A stretch of DNA of 6,558 bases from Clostridiales bacterium (GCA_003451915.1 DMJC01000191.1:1-6558), one strand, 5' to 3'; counted from the stretch's first letter, positions 1 through 6,558 are shown. The notes: generated by a model from the sequence alone, not told the origin. Numbers and translations: made by a program.

Positions 1-1034
1 GTTAAATAGCGTTCGTGTTCAGTCTGTAAGTCGCATCCCCAATATACTGGATATTCAAAACGGTCAGCTACTTTCACTAAAGCTTCAACAGCTTCGGTAT
101 AAGTCAGTACACCAAAATCGTTGTCCAATACATTATTTAACCGGGCTAACAAGCCCTGATCGACAAAACTGTTGAAAAATTCCATTTCCTCCGGGCATTC
201 TGCGAGTACAGCCCTGATGATGTATTTGATCATGTCTTCAGCAAGTTTCATATCATCGTCAAGATCAGCAAAGGCAATCTCGGGTTCGATCATCCAGAAC
301 TCCGCAGCATGCTTGACTGTATATGATTTTTCAGCCCGAAATGTTGGCCCGAAAGTATAGATATTCTTGAAAGCCATTGCAAATGTTTCGCCGTTCAGCT
401 GACCACTGACGGTCAAGCTCGTCTGCTTGCCGAAAAAATCTTCCCGATAGTCAATTTCCCCCTGTTCATTTCGTTTGATCTGGTCAAGGTCAAGGGTCGT
501 CACCTTGAACATCTGGCCGGCGCCTTCGCAGTCGCTGCCCGTGATGATCGGTGTATGAACATAAATGAAATTGCGCTCGTTAAAGAATCGATGGATGGCA
601 AAAGATGCGACCGAACGGATGCGGAAAACAGCAGAATATAAATTAGTACGGGGCCTCAAATGGGCAATGCTGCGAAGAAATTCTGGTGTGTGGCGCTTTG
701 GCTGCAACGGATATTCAGTCGGGCAGTTGCCCTCAACCATTACCTCAAGAGCTTTCATCTCAAACGGTTGTCTGGCTTCGGGAGTCGCAACAACTAAACC
801 TGTCGCCAGAATAGCTGACCCGTTTCCCAATCGGACAATATCATCGTAATCGGCAATATCGGCCCGATTGACAACGATTTGCAGATTGCTGAAAAATGTA
901 CCGTCATTGAGACTGATAAAGGCAAACTGCTTTTGATCGCGTATGGTGCGTATCCATCCGGCAACTGTGACGATCTGCCCGGTCAGTTCAGCTGTCCTTC
1001 TAAATAAATCGCGAACCGGTGTTGTCTGTATCAT
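1..1034 (-). CDS. asnS: Asparaginyl-tRNA synthetase (AsnRS), 3' end cut off by the window edge
   Basis: This class IIb aminoacyl-tRNA synthetase charges tRNA-Asn with asparagine in the cytoplasm, using ATP. 344 codons are visible and uninterrupted. Bacterial AsnRS is usually about 430-470 residues, so roughly the last 90-120 residues, including class II motif 3 (the second ATP-binding arginine), lie outside the window. Visible in order: an N-terminal OB-fold anticodon-binding domain (about residues 18-105, containing VAGWIRTIRDQK), class II motif 1 ending in VHTPIITGSDCEGAG (159-173), an AsnRS-typical insertion (about 181-205, ending DFFGKQ), the segment SLTVSGQLNGE, and motif 2 with the ATP-binding FRAE (232-235) followed by KHAAEFWMIEPE. 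The EFWMIEPE and WGCDLQTEHERYL stretches separate it from AspRS and LysRS. The start is the ATG two bases after the SEC-C stop, with an AAGGGGG ribosome site. It is the distal gene of the icd block as far as can be seen. Identification is certain; what follows it is not visible. Confidence 0.97.
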   Translation of the reverse strand, partial: MIQTTPVRDLFRRTAELTGQIVTVAGWIRTIRDQKQFAFISLNDGTFFSNLQIVVNRADIADYDDIVRLGNGSAILATGLVVATPEARQPFEMKALEVMVEGNCPTEYPLQPKRHTPEFLRSIAHLRPRTNLYSAVFRIRSVASFAIHRFFNERNFIYVHTPIITGSDCEGAGQMFKVTTLDLDQIKRNEQGEIDYREDFFGKQTSLTVSGQLNGETFAMAFKNIYTFGPTFRAEKSYTVKHAAEFWMIEPEIAFADLDDDMKLAEDMIKYIIRAVLAECPEEMEFFNSFVDQGLLARLNNVLDNDFGVLTYTEAVEALVKVADRFEYPVYWGCDLQTEHERYL

Positions 1035-1036
1035 GC

Positions 1037-1543
1037 TCAGGCCCCCTTGCCGCAACAATTTTTATATTTTTTACCACTGCCGCATGGGCAAGGATCATTT
1101 CTGCCGATTTTCTCACGACGAACGATTTTCGATGTGCGATATTCTCGGGTCAAAGCCTGTTGCTCTTCCTTTGGCATAACCTCATCCCAAGCCTTCAGGC
1201 TATAAAGCCATTCAGCTTTTGCTTCATGCATCTGCCAGTAAAGCTTATGAAAATCAATTTCGAGACTGACTTCTGTATCATCATCAACAGCTGACAAATC
1301 AACTTCATTTTTCAGGCTGGTCTGCAACCCGTCCAGAAAGCCAAGAAAGATGTCCATCTGGCCGTCAAATCCCAGGTCAGCAGCTATTTCTGCCGCTTTG
1401 CCCTGAATATGGCCGCGTTTCCCCTGCAGGATATTTTCGTAGGCAGCTGTCTCAAGCTGATAATATTTTTGGATGACAGCTTCATTCTCCTGGTTTGAAT
1501 TACCAGCATTCAAAATTTCTTGCCATTGTTCATAATAACTCAT
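1037..1543 (-). CDS. Small protein with a C-terminal SEC-C zinc-binding motif, function unknown
   Basis: A 168-residue cytoplasmic protein with no signal peptide or membrane segment. The C-terminus carries a complete SEC-C motif, [18 protein letters not shown], with cysteines at 152, 154, 163 and 164 (C-x-C-x8-C-C), the zinc-binding element first known from the SecA tail. The remaining 145 residues are helical-looking and acidic, with an aromatic helix around W103-W119. They are not the SecA motor, so this is not SecA. Stand-alone SEC-C proteins of this size occur widely in Firmicutes and are mostly uncharacterised. Zinc binding is likely from the motif; partners and activity are unknown. An in-frame TTG lies 15 bases upstream, but it is part of the ribosome site TTGAGGAG, which sits seven bases before ATG 1543, so the ATG is the start. 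It lies 42 bp after icd with no terminator in the gap, and is probably coupled to asnS. Confidence 0.88.
   Translation of the reverse strand: MSYYEQWQEILNAGNSNQENEAVIQKYYQLETAAYENILQGKRGHIQGKAAEIAADLGFDGQMDIFLGFLDGLQTSLKNEVDLSAVDDDTEVSLEIDFHKLYWQMHEAKAEWLYSLKAWDEVMPKEEQQALTREYRTSKIVRREKIGRNDPCPCGSGKKYKNCCGKGA
1042..1048 (-). promoter_or_regulatory. Ribosome binding site of asnS, inside the SEC-C gene
   Basis: On the minus strand the last codons of the SEC-C gene (GGC AAG GGG GCC TGA) supply an AAGGGGG Shine-Dalgarno core, with seven bases between it and the asnS ATG. Because the site sits within the preceding reading frame and only two bases separate stop from start, asnS translation is probably coupled to translation of the SEC-C gene. 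Coupling is inferred from spacing. Confidence 0.7.
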
Positions 1544-1550
1544 ATCTTCA

Positions 1551-1556
1551 CTCCTC
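1551..1556 (-). promoter_or_regulatory. Ribosome binding site GAGGAG deciding the SEC-C gene start
   Basis: GAGGAG on the minus strand is followed by seven bases (TGAAGAT) and then ATG at 1543. The competing TTG at 1558 overlaps this site and has no site of its own, so it should not be annotated as the start. Confidence 0.8.
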
Positions 1557-1585
1557 AATCACTGATGTTTTGTCGTGGGAAGCCT

Positions 1586-2785
1586 TCAAGCCAGACGAGC
1601 TGCGATTGATCGCAGGAACTCCTCTGTATCGGCTACTGTGACGGCTGGCAGCTGGACCAGATCTTTTAGGTCCCCTGTAACGGTACCTGATTCAATTGTT
1701 GCCAGAGCTGATTTTTCAACTTGATCAGCAAATGCAACTAATTCAGGCAGGTCATCCAGCTCACCTCGTTTGCGCAGGGCACCTGTCCAGGCAAAAATTG
1801 TAGCCATAGGGTTTGTCGAAGTCCGATTGCCTTGCAAATATCGATAATAGTGACGTGTCACTGTTCCATGAGCCGCTTCGAATTCATACTGGCCTTCCGG
1901 TGAAACAAGAACTGAAGTCATCATGGCCAGACTTCCACAGGCTGAAGCAACCATATCTGACATGACGTCGCCGTCATAATTCTTACAAGCCCAGAGAATG
2001 CCACCTTCAGAGCGCATGATCCTGGCAACAGCATCATCGATCAATGTATAAAAGTACTCAATACCTGCAGTTTTAAAGGCCTCGGCAAACTCTTTTTCAA
2101 ATACTTCTTGAAATATGTCCTTGAACCGATGATCATAAACTTTTGAAATAGTGTCTTTGGTTGCAAACCATAAATCCTGTTTGAGATCCAGCGCATAATT
2201 GAAGCATGAACGGGCAAAGCTATAGATTGATTCGTCTGTATTATGCATGCCCAGCAGTACACCAGGACCTTTAAAATCATGGATCAGCTGGCGCTGTGTT
2301 GAGCCATCTGGCATGGTCAGCAGCAGCTCTGCCTTGCAGGGGGCGTCAATCAGCATTTCCGAGTCCCTGTAGACATCACCATAAGCATGACGGGCCAAGG
2401 TAATCGGTTTCGTCCAGCATGATACAAATGGTTTTATACAATCGACCAGGATTGGAGCCCGAAACACCGTACCATCTAAAATCGCACGGATCGTACCATT
2501 GGGGCTTTTCCACATTTTCTTCAATTTATATTCGTCCATACGCTGGGCGTTGGGTGTGATTGTCGCACATTTAACAGCGACCCCCAGCTCTCGGGTTCGC
2601 CAGGCAGCATCCAGAGTAACCTGATCGTCTGTGCGATCACGATTTTCAAGTCCGAGATCAAAATACTCCGTTTTCAGTTCGACAAAAGGATTGATCAAGA
2701 TATCCTTGATTTGCTGCCAGATGACCCGCGTCATCTCGTCGCCATCCATTTCGACCAACGGTGTTTTCATCTTTATTCTCCGCAT
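1586..2785 (-). CDS. icd: NADP-dependent isocitrate dehydrogenase, eukaryotic-like homodimeric type
   Basis: Oxidatively decarboxylates isocitrate to 2-oxoglutarate while reducing NADP+, feeding glutamate synthesis and the oxidative arm of the TCA pathway. The 399-residue protein matches the roughly 400-residue eukaryotic-type subfamily, not the E. coli type. Visible signatures: [10 protein letters not shown] (11-20), VKCATITP (71-78), [12 protein letters not shown] (89-100) with substrate residues T77, S94, N96 and R100, then R109 and R132, HAYGD with catalytic Y135, K210, LIDD with D250, and the metal aspartates D273 and D277 in NYDGDVMSD. The coenzyme loop AAHGTVTRH (304-312) has R311 and H312, equivalent to human IDH1 R314 and H315, which contact the NADP 2'-phosphate; N325 is also kept. 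All catalytic residues I could map are present. The start ATG has AGGAGG seven bases upstream. A second ATG five codons in also has GGAG, but the longer form better matches the family N-terminus. Two promoters precede it, suggesting expression separate from comEC-holA. No citrate synthase or aconitase gene is adjacent. Confidence 0.97.
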   Translation of the reverse strand: MRRIKMKTPLVEMDGDEMTRVIWQQIKDILINPFVELKTEYFDLGLENRDRTDDQVTLDAAWRTRELGVAVKCATITPNAQRMDEYKLKKMWKSPNGTIRAILDGTVFRAPILVDCIKPFVSCWTKPITLARHAYGDVYRDSEMLIDAPCKAELLLTMPDGSTQRQLIHDFKGPGVLLGMHNTDESIYSFARSCFNYALDLKQDLWFATKDTISKVYDHRFKDIFQEVFEKEFAEAFKTAGIEYFYTLIDDAVARIMRSEGGILWACKNYDGDVMSDMVASACGSLAMMTSVLVSPEGQYEFEAAHGTVTRHYYRYLQGNRTSTNPMATIFAWTGALRKRGELDDLPELVAFADQVEKSALATIESGTVTGDLKDLVQLPAVTVADTEEFLRSIAARLA

Positions 2786-2792
2786 GGTGCAT

Positions 2793-2798
2793 CCTCCT
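2793..2798 (-). promoter_or_regulatory. Ribosome binding site AGGAGG of icd
   Basis: A perfect AGGAGG lies seven bases before the ATG at 2785. An out-of-frame ATG (2790-2792) directly abuts the site and is too close to be used. The strength of this site fits a highly translated metabolic enzyme and supports the longer icd N-terminus. Confidence 0.8.
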
Positions 2799-2807
2799 GC
2801 TAACGTG

Positions 2808-2835
2808 ACTATAGCCTAAAACTGGCACGAGTCAA
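2808..2835 (-). promoter_or_regulatory. Putative icd-proximal sigma-A promoter (P2)
   Basis: Minus strand TTGACT (2830-2835), a 16-bp spacer, then TATAGT (2808-2813). Each hexamer is one base from consensus. Transcription would start near 2801, leaving a very short leader of about 16 bases that still contains the AGGAGG site. Its -35 begins a few bases after the -10 of P1, so simultaneous polymerase occupancy of both is not possible. Predicted from sequence only. Confidence 0.5.
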
Positions 2836-2838
2836 TCC

Positions 2839-2868
2839 ATTATAAAAAAACAGCCACTGTTAAGTCAA
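2839..2868 (-). promoter_or_regulatory. Putative icd-distal sigma-A promoter (P1)
   Basis: Minus strand TTGACT (2863-2868), an 18-bp spacer and a perfect TATAAT (2839-2844). Initiation would fall near 2832, giving a leader of about 47 bases before icd. This is the better -10 in the gap, though the spacer is one base longer than ideal. The spacer holds the weak hairpin proposed as the holA terminator, so termination and initiation signals are interleaved. Confidence 0.6.
2844..2861 (-). terminator. Possible weak intrinsic terminator after holA
   Basis: Fourteen bases past the holA stop, the minus strand can form AACAG / CTGTT (5 bp, loop TGG) running straight into a T-tract of seven T's whose first two lie in the stem. 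The T-tract is typical, but the stem is short and has only two G-C pairs, so termination would be partial at best. It may instead be a chance part of the P1 spacer. Confidence 0.3.
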
Positions 2869-2874
2869 TTGAAA

Positions 2875-4035
2875 TTATCCTTTTGCTGTTGGCCGGCTTC
2901 GCTTTGCCAGCTCAGTTGCTTTAACCAGCAGGGTTTCCAGAGCCAGGCGGTCGCTGATCTGTCCTGTCTTAACCAGCATATCAGTTTCAAAACAGCTGGC
3001 ATAGAGTTCTTCAAGAACAGCTATCGGAAAGCGGCGTGACTGGCTGGCCAGGCGATTCGCGACGAAAGGCATAACCTTCAGCTGAGATGCAATCAGTTCA
3101 GGCCGGCCTAGTTCTGCGGCACAGATCAACTGCCGGATATGTCTGGCCAGCATAAACTGAATCAGCTGCACCGGCTGGCGCTGACTGATCAATGTATCGA
3201 CCAGCAACAGCACCTTTTCAGTCTGGCCATCCGACAGTGCATCGGTCAGGTTAAAAATATTGCCTCGTAAATCAGGCAGTGAAATTTCAGCGATTAACTC
3301 CACGCCGACTGCTTGCTGCCCTGAATATGCACAATACAGAAACAGTTTGTTGAGTTCATTCCAGATGACCTGCATGCTCAGATCGCATCGGTCAATCAAA
3401 CTTTCTGCAGCTGCAGATGTGATCTGAATGCCACGCCGGCGGCATTCAACATCAACCCACTGCTGCAGGGTGCGCGGCTGTTCGCGGCTAATTTCTGCAA
3501 GGACACCCTTCTGTTCGATTGCATTGACTAATTGTTTCAAACGCTTGTCAACCTTGCTTTCAATAAATACCAGGCAGGCTGAGTCAGGAATCCTGTCAAT
3601 CAAACGTAAAAAAGCATCCTGGCGGTTTTTTCGGGTTGACCCGATCTCCTGGCTGTCGTCATCACTATCTTCCGCAACCCGTTCAATATCTTCCGCAACT
3701 GTATCAGCAGCTGTTTTTGACTGTCCTGATGCCAGCCAGGCACTTTGGTGAACAATAACCAGTTTGCGTCTGGATAAAAATGGTGGGGTCATGACTTCAG
3801 CAGTCAGTTTTTCAGGATCCAGCCTTGAGGGTTGTCCGTTGCCATCAAAAATAACCTTGTCCAGCGATTGACAATTCGGATCAATCAGCAATTCGGTCAG
3901 GCTGTCGACAAGTTTGTCGATTAAAAATGATTCATCGCCGTACAGCACATAAAGCGAACGTGCCTGACCTGAGCGTATTTCAGCCTTAAGCTCCTTATAG
4001 CCTAATGCAGCAGCCGTTGTTTTGCCTTTAGCCAT
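2875..4035 (-). CDS. holA: DNA polymerase III delta subunit (clamp-loader wrench)
   Basis: Delta is the subunit of the replicative clamp loader that binds and opens the beta sliding clamp. The 386-residue product starts AAA+-like but, as usual for delta, has no working ATPase site. Signatures: SLYVLYGDESFLIDK (27-41), the family's N-terminal hallmark; TPPFLSRRKLVIV (83-95), matching the usual PLF..RRLVIV; LPDLRGNIFNLTDAL in the middle; and a helical C-terminal collar domain with MLARHIRQLI and KVMPFVANRL. The family is typically about 330-350 residues. Part of the excess is an acidic, serine-rich stretch at about 103-138 (AEDSDDDSQE), a probable flexible loop. The frame is open to a TTG at 4089 inside the end of comEC, but ATG 4035 has GAGGTG four bases upstream and gives the normal N-terminus. 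It lies 26 bp after comEC, the order common in Firmicutes, so cotranscription is likely. Confidence 0.95.
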   Translation of the reverse strand: MAKGKTTAAALGYKELKAEIRSGQARSLYVLYGDESFLIDKLVDSLTELLIDPNCQSLDKVIFDGNGQPSRLDPEKLTAEVMTPPFLSRRKLVIVHQSAWLASGQSKTAADTVAEDIERVAEDSDDDSQEIGSTRKNRQDAFLRLIDRIPDSACLVFIESKVDKRLKQLVNAIEQKGVLAEISREQPRTLQQWVDVECRRRGIQITSAAAESLIDRCDLSMQVIWNELNKLFLYCAYSGQQAVGVELIAEISLPDLRGNIFNLTDALSDGQTEKVLLLVDTLISQRQPVQLIQFMLARHIRQLICAAELGRPELIASQLKVMPFVANRLASQSRRFPIAVLEELYASCFETDMLVKTGQISDRLALETLLVKATELAKRSRPTAKG

Positions 4036-4039
4036 CGAG

Positions 4040-4045
4040 CACCTC
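4040..4045 (-). promoter_or_regulatory. Ribosome binding site GAGGTG deciding the holA start
   Basis: GAGGTG, a full match to part of the anti-Shine-Dalgarno complement, ends four bases before ATG 4035 in the 26-bp comEC-holA gap. The alternative upstream TTG at 4089 lies within comEC coding sequence without a recognisable site. Confidence 0.7.
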
Positions 4046-4061
4046 ACGATTACAAATAAAG

Positions 4062-6542
4062 TCAGGGGCAGTATCTGATAATTTGCCAATGCTTTTCATA
4101 AATATTAAGACATAGAGCCCCATTCAGGTCAGTCCTGTGAACCTGGCAGCCGGCAGTCTGAAGTCTGGCGAGTGTGGCAGGTGCCGGGTGACCGTACATG
4201 TTTGGTCCGACGCTGGTAACTGATGCAGCCGGCAGGATCCGCCTGAGAAACCCTTCAGAAGTGGTGAAGCGGGATCCATGATGTGCCACTTTCAATATAT
4301 CTGCATCAGGCCACTGCTCGTCAGCTATAAACTGGTTTTCAACATCTTCTGTACAATCAGCTGTCAGTAATATCCGGCAGCCAGCCAGCTCAGTAAACAT
4401 CAGGAGTGAAAATTCATTGATATCTGCTGTCTGCTGACCGGTCAGTCGCTGCTTATTCAGAATGTCGAGCCTGATTTGCCGGCCCAGGACAATTGTATCA
4501 TTTCCTGAGATTTCTGACACATTGATTTGGGCCCTTTTTGCTGTTTCAATCAGGTTAAAAGTCAGATCGGATTTATTCTGGCCTTCATTATTCTCAAGCC
4601 GTTCTTTCCAGTCAGCTCGAGCCCAGTCAGCTTCTGCAGAAGAAACGGCCAGATGCCTGATCCTTCCGGCAATGGTCAAATCAATTAACCCGCCGGCATG
4701 ATCTGCATGGCCATGTGTCAATATGGCCAGATCAACCTGGCGGACACCAAGTGCATCAAGTGCTGGTATTAGAACATTCACACCACAGCCAGGGCTGCCG
4801 CCATCAATTAGCAGGGTCTCTCCTTGCTCTCCGATGATCAGGATAGCGTCGCCTTGACCGACATCAAAAAACCAGACCTGAAAATTTGGTGCATTTACCG
4901 ATTGAATCACAATGCTCACAAGCCAGGCAGCAAAAACTGGTTTGAACATGAACCAGATAATTCCTTGAAACATTCTTGAATAAGGTTGTTTTCTTCGCAG
5001 CTTGATCAGGCCGAGCGCTACCGATAAGAACCAAAGCATCCAGAAAGCAAGATTGACCAGACAAATAGGCAGATGGCCAAATTGAACTCTTGCTGTCAGT
5101 TGAGCTAACCTGGACAACAGATCGATCAGGATCTCCAAAGGCCGGCCAATCAGCTGCATAAATGTAAAAGGCAGCGCTGAACCGATGACCAATTCGAAAA
5201 AGACAGGAAACGGCATGACAAAAGCAGCCACCCAAATGATCACAGCAGTCAGCGGTCCGGCTGAAAGATTGGCGATCAGCCCAGGTAAGGAAATCACACT
5301 GCCCGCAGACACTAACAGCGGTAGGATGATCAACTGAATACTTGCAGTTGCGGCGATGGCTTCGGCTAAAATTTCTGGGAAGTGGCAATATTGTCTGATC
5401 TTACTACTGAGCGGATCTGTGAACAATATCAAGCTTGCTGTTGCTGCTGTTGATAGCCAGAATCCAAGATTCAGCGCTGTCAAGGGTTTGCATAACAGGA
5501 GAAATAGCGCAGCAGCAGACAGCAGGCTGATGGAATCTGACGGACGATGCAGCAAGCGGCCAGCCATGACGAATCCGGACATCAAGATAGCTCTGGAGAC
5601 AGATATTTGCCATCCTGTCAGAAACCCAAACCCGATTAACAACACAATCAAAGCCAATAATCGGATTTGTCTGCCAAATCTGATTTTTTTCAACAATCGG
5701 CCAGCTGGTAAAAGTAAATAAGAAACATTAGCCCCCGAAACTGACAATAAATGTGAAAGGCCGGATTGTTTAAAATCGGACTTCATTTTATCACTGATCC
5801 GGCTGGTATCCCCGATCAGCAAACCTGCCAGCAATGCTGACTGGTCCGGTCCCAGTAACTTGTCCATCATCCGGTTGAATCCACATCGCAAACCGGCACT
5901 GAACGTAACGATACTGAACTGCCGTTCTCGGCTGCTGACTAAAAACTGCTCTGATGAAACTGGATGAGCAACTAAAAAAATACCCTGGGATTTAAGCCAG
6001 TTCTTTTCACTGAAACCACCAGGATTTCGTTGGAAATCCGGCCGTCTGCAGTGAACGCGAGCAGCTATTCGGTCACCATACCATATTTTGGGTGAATCGG
6101 GTTGCAGATACAGCATGATTTTTACACCGCTGAACTGACGGATGATGATTGGCCCAGGTTGATCTGCTGATTCAGGCACTGATAGCACAATGCCTTGCAA
6201 GTCCATCGTTTCATCAGCCATCTGGTAAGCCTGGTCACGGGCAGGTTTAACAATCAGCATTGTATTCAGTGCGGAAATACTAAAAACGAGGATTATCATT
6301 TTCGGCAGCCAGACTGGCCGAATACTGATGCGCCGGCAAATCAAAGTAACGAGAATGGTAAAGATCATCGGAACAATGACCTCAGGGCAGGCATCACCTG
6401 AGAATACGCCTGTGGCTGCAGCAAGTGCCAGAACAGGCAGCGGTCTCAAACAACACCATGACAGATTTTTCATTTGGATAAGATATTTGAGATTTTTATA
6501 GATTTGCCGCCAGCGAATTGGCCTGAGAACCCACCTTTCCAT
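4062..6542 (-). CDS. comEC: ComEC/Rec2 DNA-uptake channel with C-terminal metallo-beta-lactamase-fold domain
   Basis: ComEC forms the membrane channel that carries single-stranded DNA into the cell during natural transformation. The 826-residue protein has the full layout: N-terminal membrane segments (about 33-98), a DUF4131 OB-like domain (about 110-200, with WYGDRIAARV and NPGGFSEKNWLKSQGI), the multi-helix Competence domain (about 235-515) bearing HLLSVSGANVSYLL (264-277), another helix (about 527-548), and the MBL-fold domain (about 555-826). The last has FFDVGQGD (558-565), LLIDGG, the metal motif THGHADHAGG with H610, H612, D614 and H615, D729 in LLTADC (most relatives have TGD), AHHGS (753-757) and MYGHP (782-786). 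This domain is thought to degrade the non-transported strand. The frame is intact. Start: ATG 6542 has GGGGGTGATC upstream; ATG 6473 would remove a 23-residue basic extension and give a more typical N-terminus. No other competence gene is in view, so a working uptake system is not shown. Confidence 0.95.
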   Translation of the reverse strand: MERWVLRPIRWRQIYKNLKYLIQMKNLSWCCLRPLPVLALAAATGVFSGDACPEVIVPMIFTILVTLICRRISIRPVWLPKMIILVFSISALNTMLIVKPARDQAYQMADETMDLQGIVLSVPESADQPGPIIIRQFSGVKIMLYLQPDSPKIWYGDRIAARVHCRRPDFQRNPGGFSEKNWLKSQGIFLVAHPVSSEQFLVSSRERQFSIVTFSAGLRCGFNRMMDKLLGPDQSALLAGLLIGDTSRISDKMKSDFKQSGLSHLLSVSGANVSYLLLPAGRLLKKIRFGRQIRLLALIVLLIGFGFLTGWQISVSRAILMSGFVMAGRLLHRPSDSISLLSAAALFLLLCKPLTALNLGFWLSTAATASLILFTDPLSSKIRQYCHFPEILAEAIAATASIQLIILPLLVSAGSVISLPGLIANLSAGPLTAVIIWVAAFVMPFPVFFELVIGSALPFTFMQLIGRPLEILIDLLSRLAQLTARVQFGHLPICLVNLAFWMLWFLSVALGLIKLRRKQPYSRMFQGIIWFMFKPVFAAWLVSIVIQSVNAPNFQVWFFDVGQGDAILIIGEQGETLLIDGGSPGCGVNVLIPALDALGVRQVDLAILTHGHADHAGGLIDLTIAGRIRHLAVSSAEADWARADWKERLENNEGQNKSDLTFNLIETAKRAQINVSEISGNDTIVLGRQIRLDILNKQRLTGQQTADINEFSLLMFTELAGCRILLTADCTEDVENQFIADEQWPDADILKVAHHGSRFTTSEGFLRRILPAASVTSVGPNMYGHPAPATLARLQTAGCQVHRTDLNGALCLNIYEKHWQIIRYCP

Positions 6543-6543
6543 T

Positions 6544-6553
6544 GATCACCCCC
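6544..6553 (-). promoter_or_regulatory. Ribosome binding site GGGGGTGATC before comEC ATG 6542
   Basis: Nine of ten bases match GGAGGTGATC, the complement of the 16S rRNA tail, and the core ends six bases before the ATG. This is the main argument for the longer comEC form. An in-frame TGA at 6546-6548 shows the frame cannot extend further upstream. Confidence 0.55.
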
Positions 6554-6558
6554 GCGTC

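Noticed and set aside
565..849. A 94-codon plus-strand frame at the left end
   Set aside because: Lies opposite the well-conserved asnS coding sequence, which is intact throughout.
1544..1585. A terminator or promoter between icd and the SEC-C gene
   Set aside because: The 42-bp gap has a small AAGGCTT-type repetition but no stable stem with a T-tract and no convincing -35/-10 pair; read-through is the simpler reading.
2744..2792. An ATG at 2790-2792 just upstream of and out of frame with icd, as a leader peptide
   Set aside because: It directly abuts the AGGAGG site with no spacing, so ribosomes could not use it efficiently, and the resulting frame has no recognisable content.
3428..3751. 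A 107-codon plus-strand frame opposite holA
   Set aside because: Translation is Ser/Arg-rich low-complexity sequence mirroring the codon bias of holA; no support as a gene.
4036..4089. Extending holA upstream to the TTG at 4089
   Set aside because: This would overlap the comEC 3' end and add 18 residues not seen in delta subunits; the ATG at 4035 has its own ribosome site.
4864..5388. A 174-codon minus-strand frame inside comEC
   Set aside because: It is a shifted frame over conserved ComEC membrane helices. Its translation is rich in Cys, His and Ser without domain features, and it has no separate ribosome site.
5356..5721. A 121-codon plus-strand frame opposite comEC
   Set aside because: Antisense to the conserved Competence domain, no recognisable motif, promoter or ribosome site; best explained as a chance open frame.

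Overview
The window looks like ordinary core chromosome of a Firmicute, most likely a member of the Clostridia. The evidence is a comEC-holA gene pair, an AsnRS whose sequence closely resembles clostridial forms, strong Bacillus/Clostridium-type Shine-Dalgarno sites (AGGAGG, GAGGAG, GAGGTG), and TTGACT/TATAAT promoters. Base composition is mid-range by eye. A finer placement cannot be supported from this sequence alone. There are no mobile elements, CRISPR repeats, tRNA or rRNA genes, and no foreign-looking segments.

All five genes lie on the minus strand, so transcription runs from high to low coordinates. In that order they are: comEC (4062-6542, DNA-uptake channel with a C-terminal metallo-beta-lactamase-fold domain), holA (2875-4035, DNA polymerase III delta, the clamp-loader subunit that opens the clamp), icd (1586-2785, NADP-dependent isocitrate dehydrogenase of the eukaryotic-like type), a small SEC-C zinc-motif protein (1037-1543), and asnS (1-1034, asparaginyl-tRNA synthetase, running off the left edge). 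Together they fill nearly the whole window.

The spacing suggests two transcription blocks. comEC and holA are 26 bp apart and probably cotranscribed. The 89-bp gap after holA holds two tandem sigma-A-like promoters reading into icd, plus a weak hairpin with a T-tract that may end the comEC-holA transcript. icd, the SEC-C gene and asnS follow with gaps of 42 and 2 bp. The SEC-C stop is 2 nt before the asnS start, and the asnS ribosome binding site lies inside the last SEC-C codons, so these two are probably translationally coupled.

Three start sites deserve care. The longest reading frames of the SEC-C and holA genes begin at TTG codons, but internal ATGs with good ribosome binding sites are far more likely. 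The comEC start is open between a strongly supported ATG at 6542 and an internal ATG at 6473 that better matches the usual family N-terminus. I see no convincing undescribed system. The points most worth checking are the promoter/terminator arrangement before icd and the SEC-C/asnS coupling.
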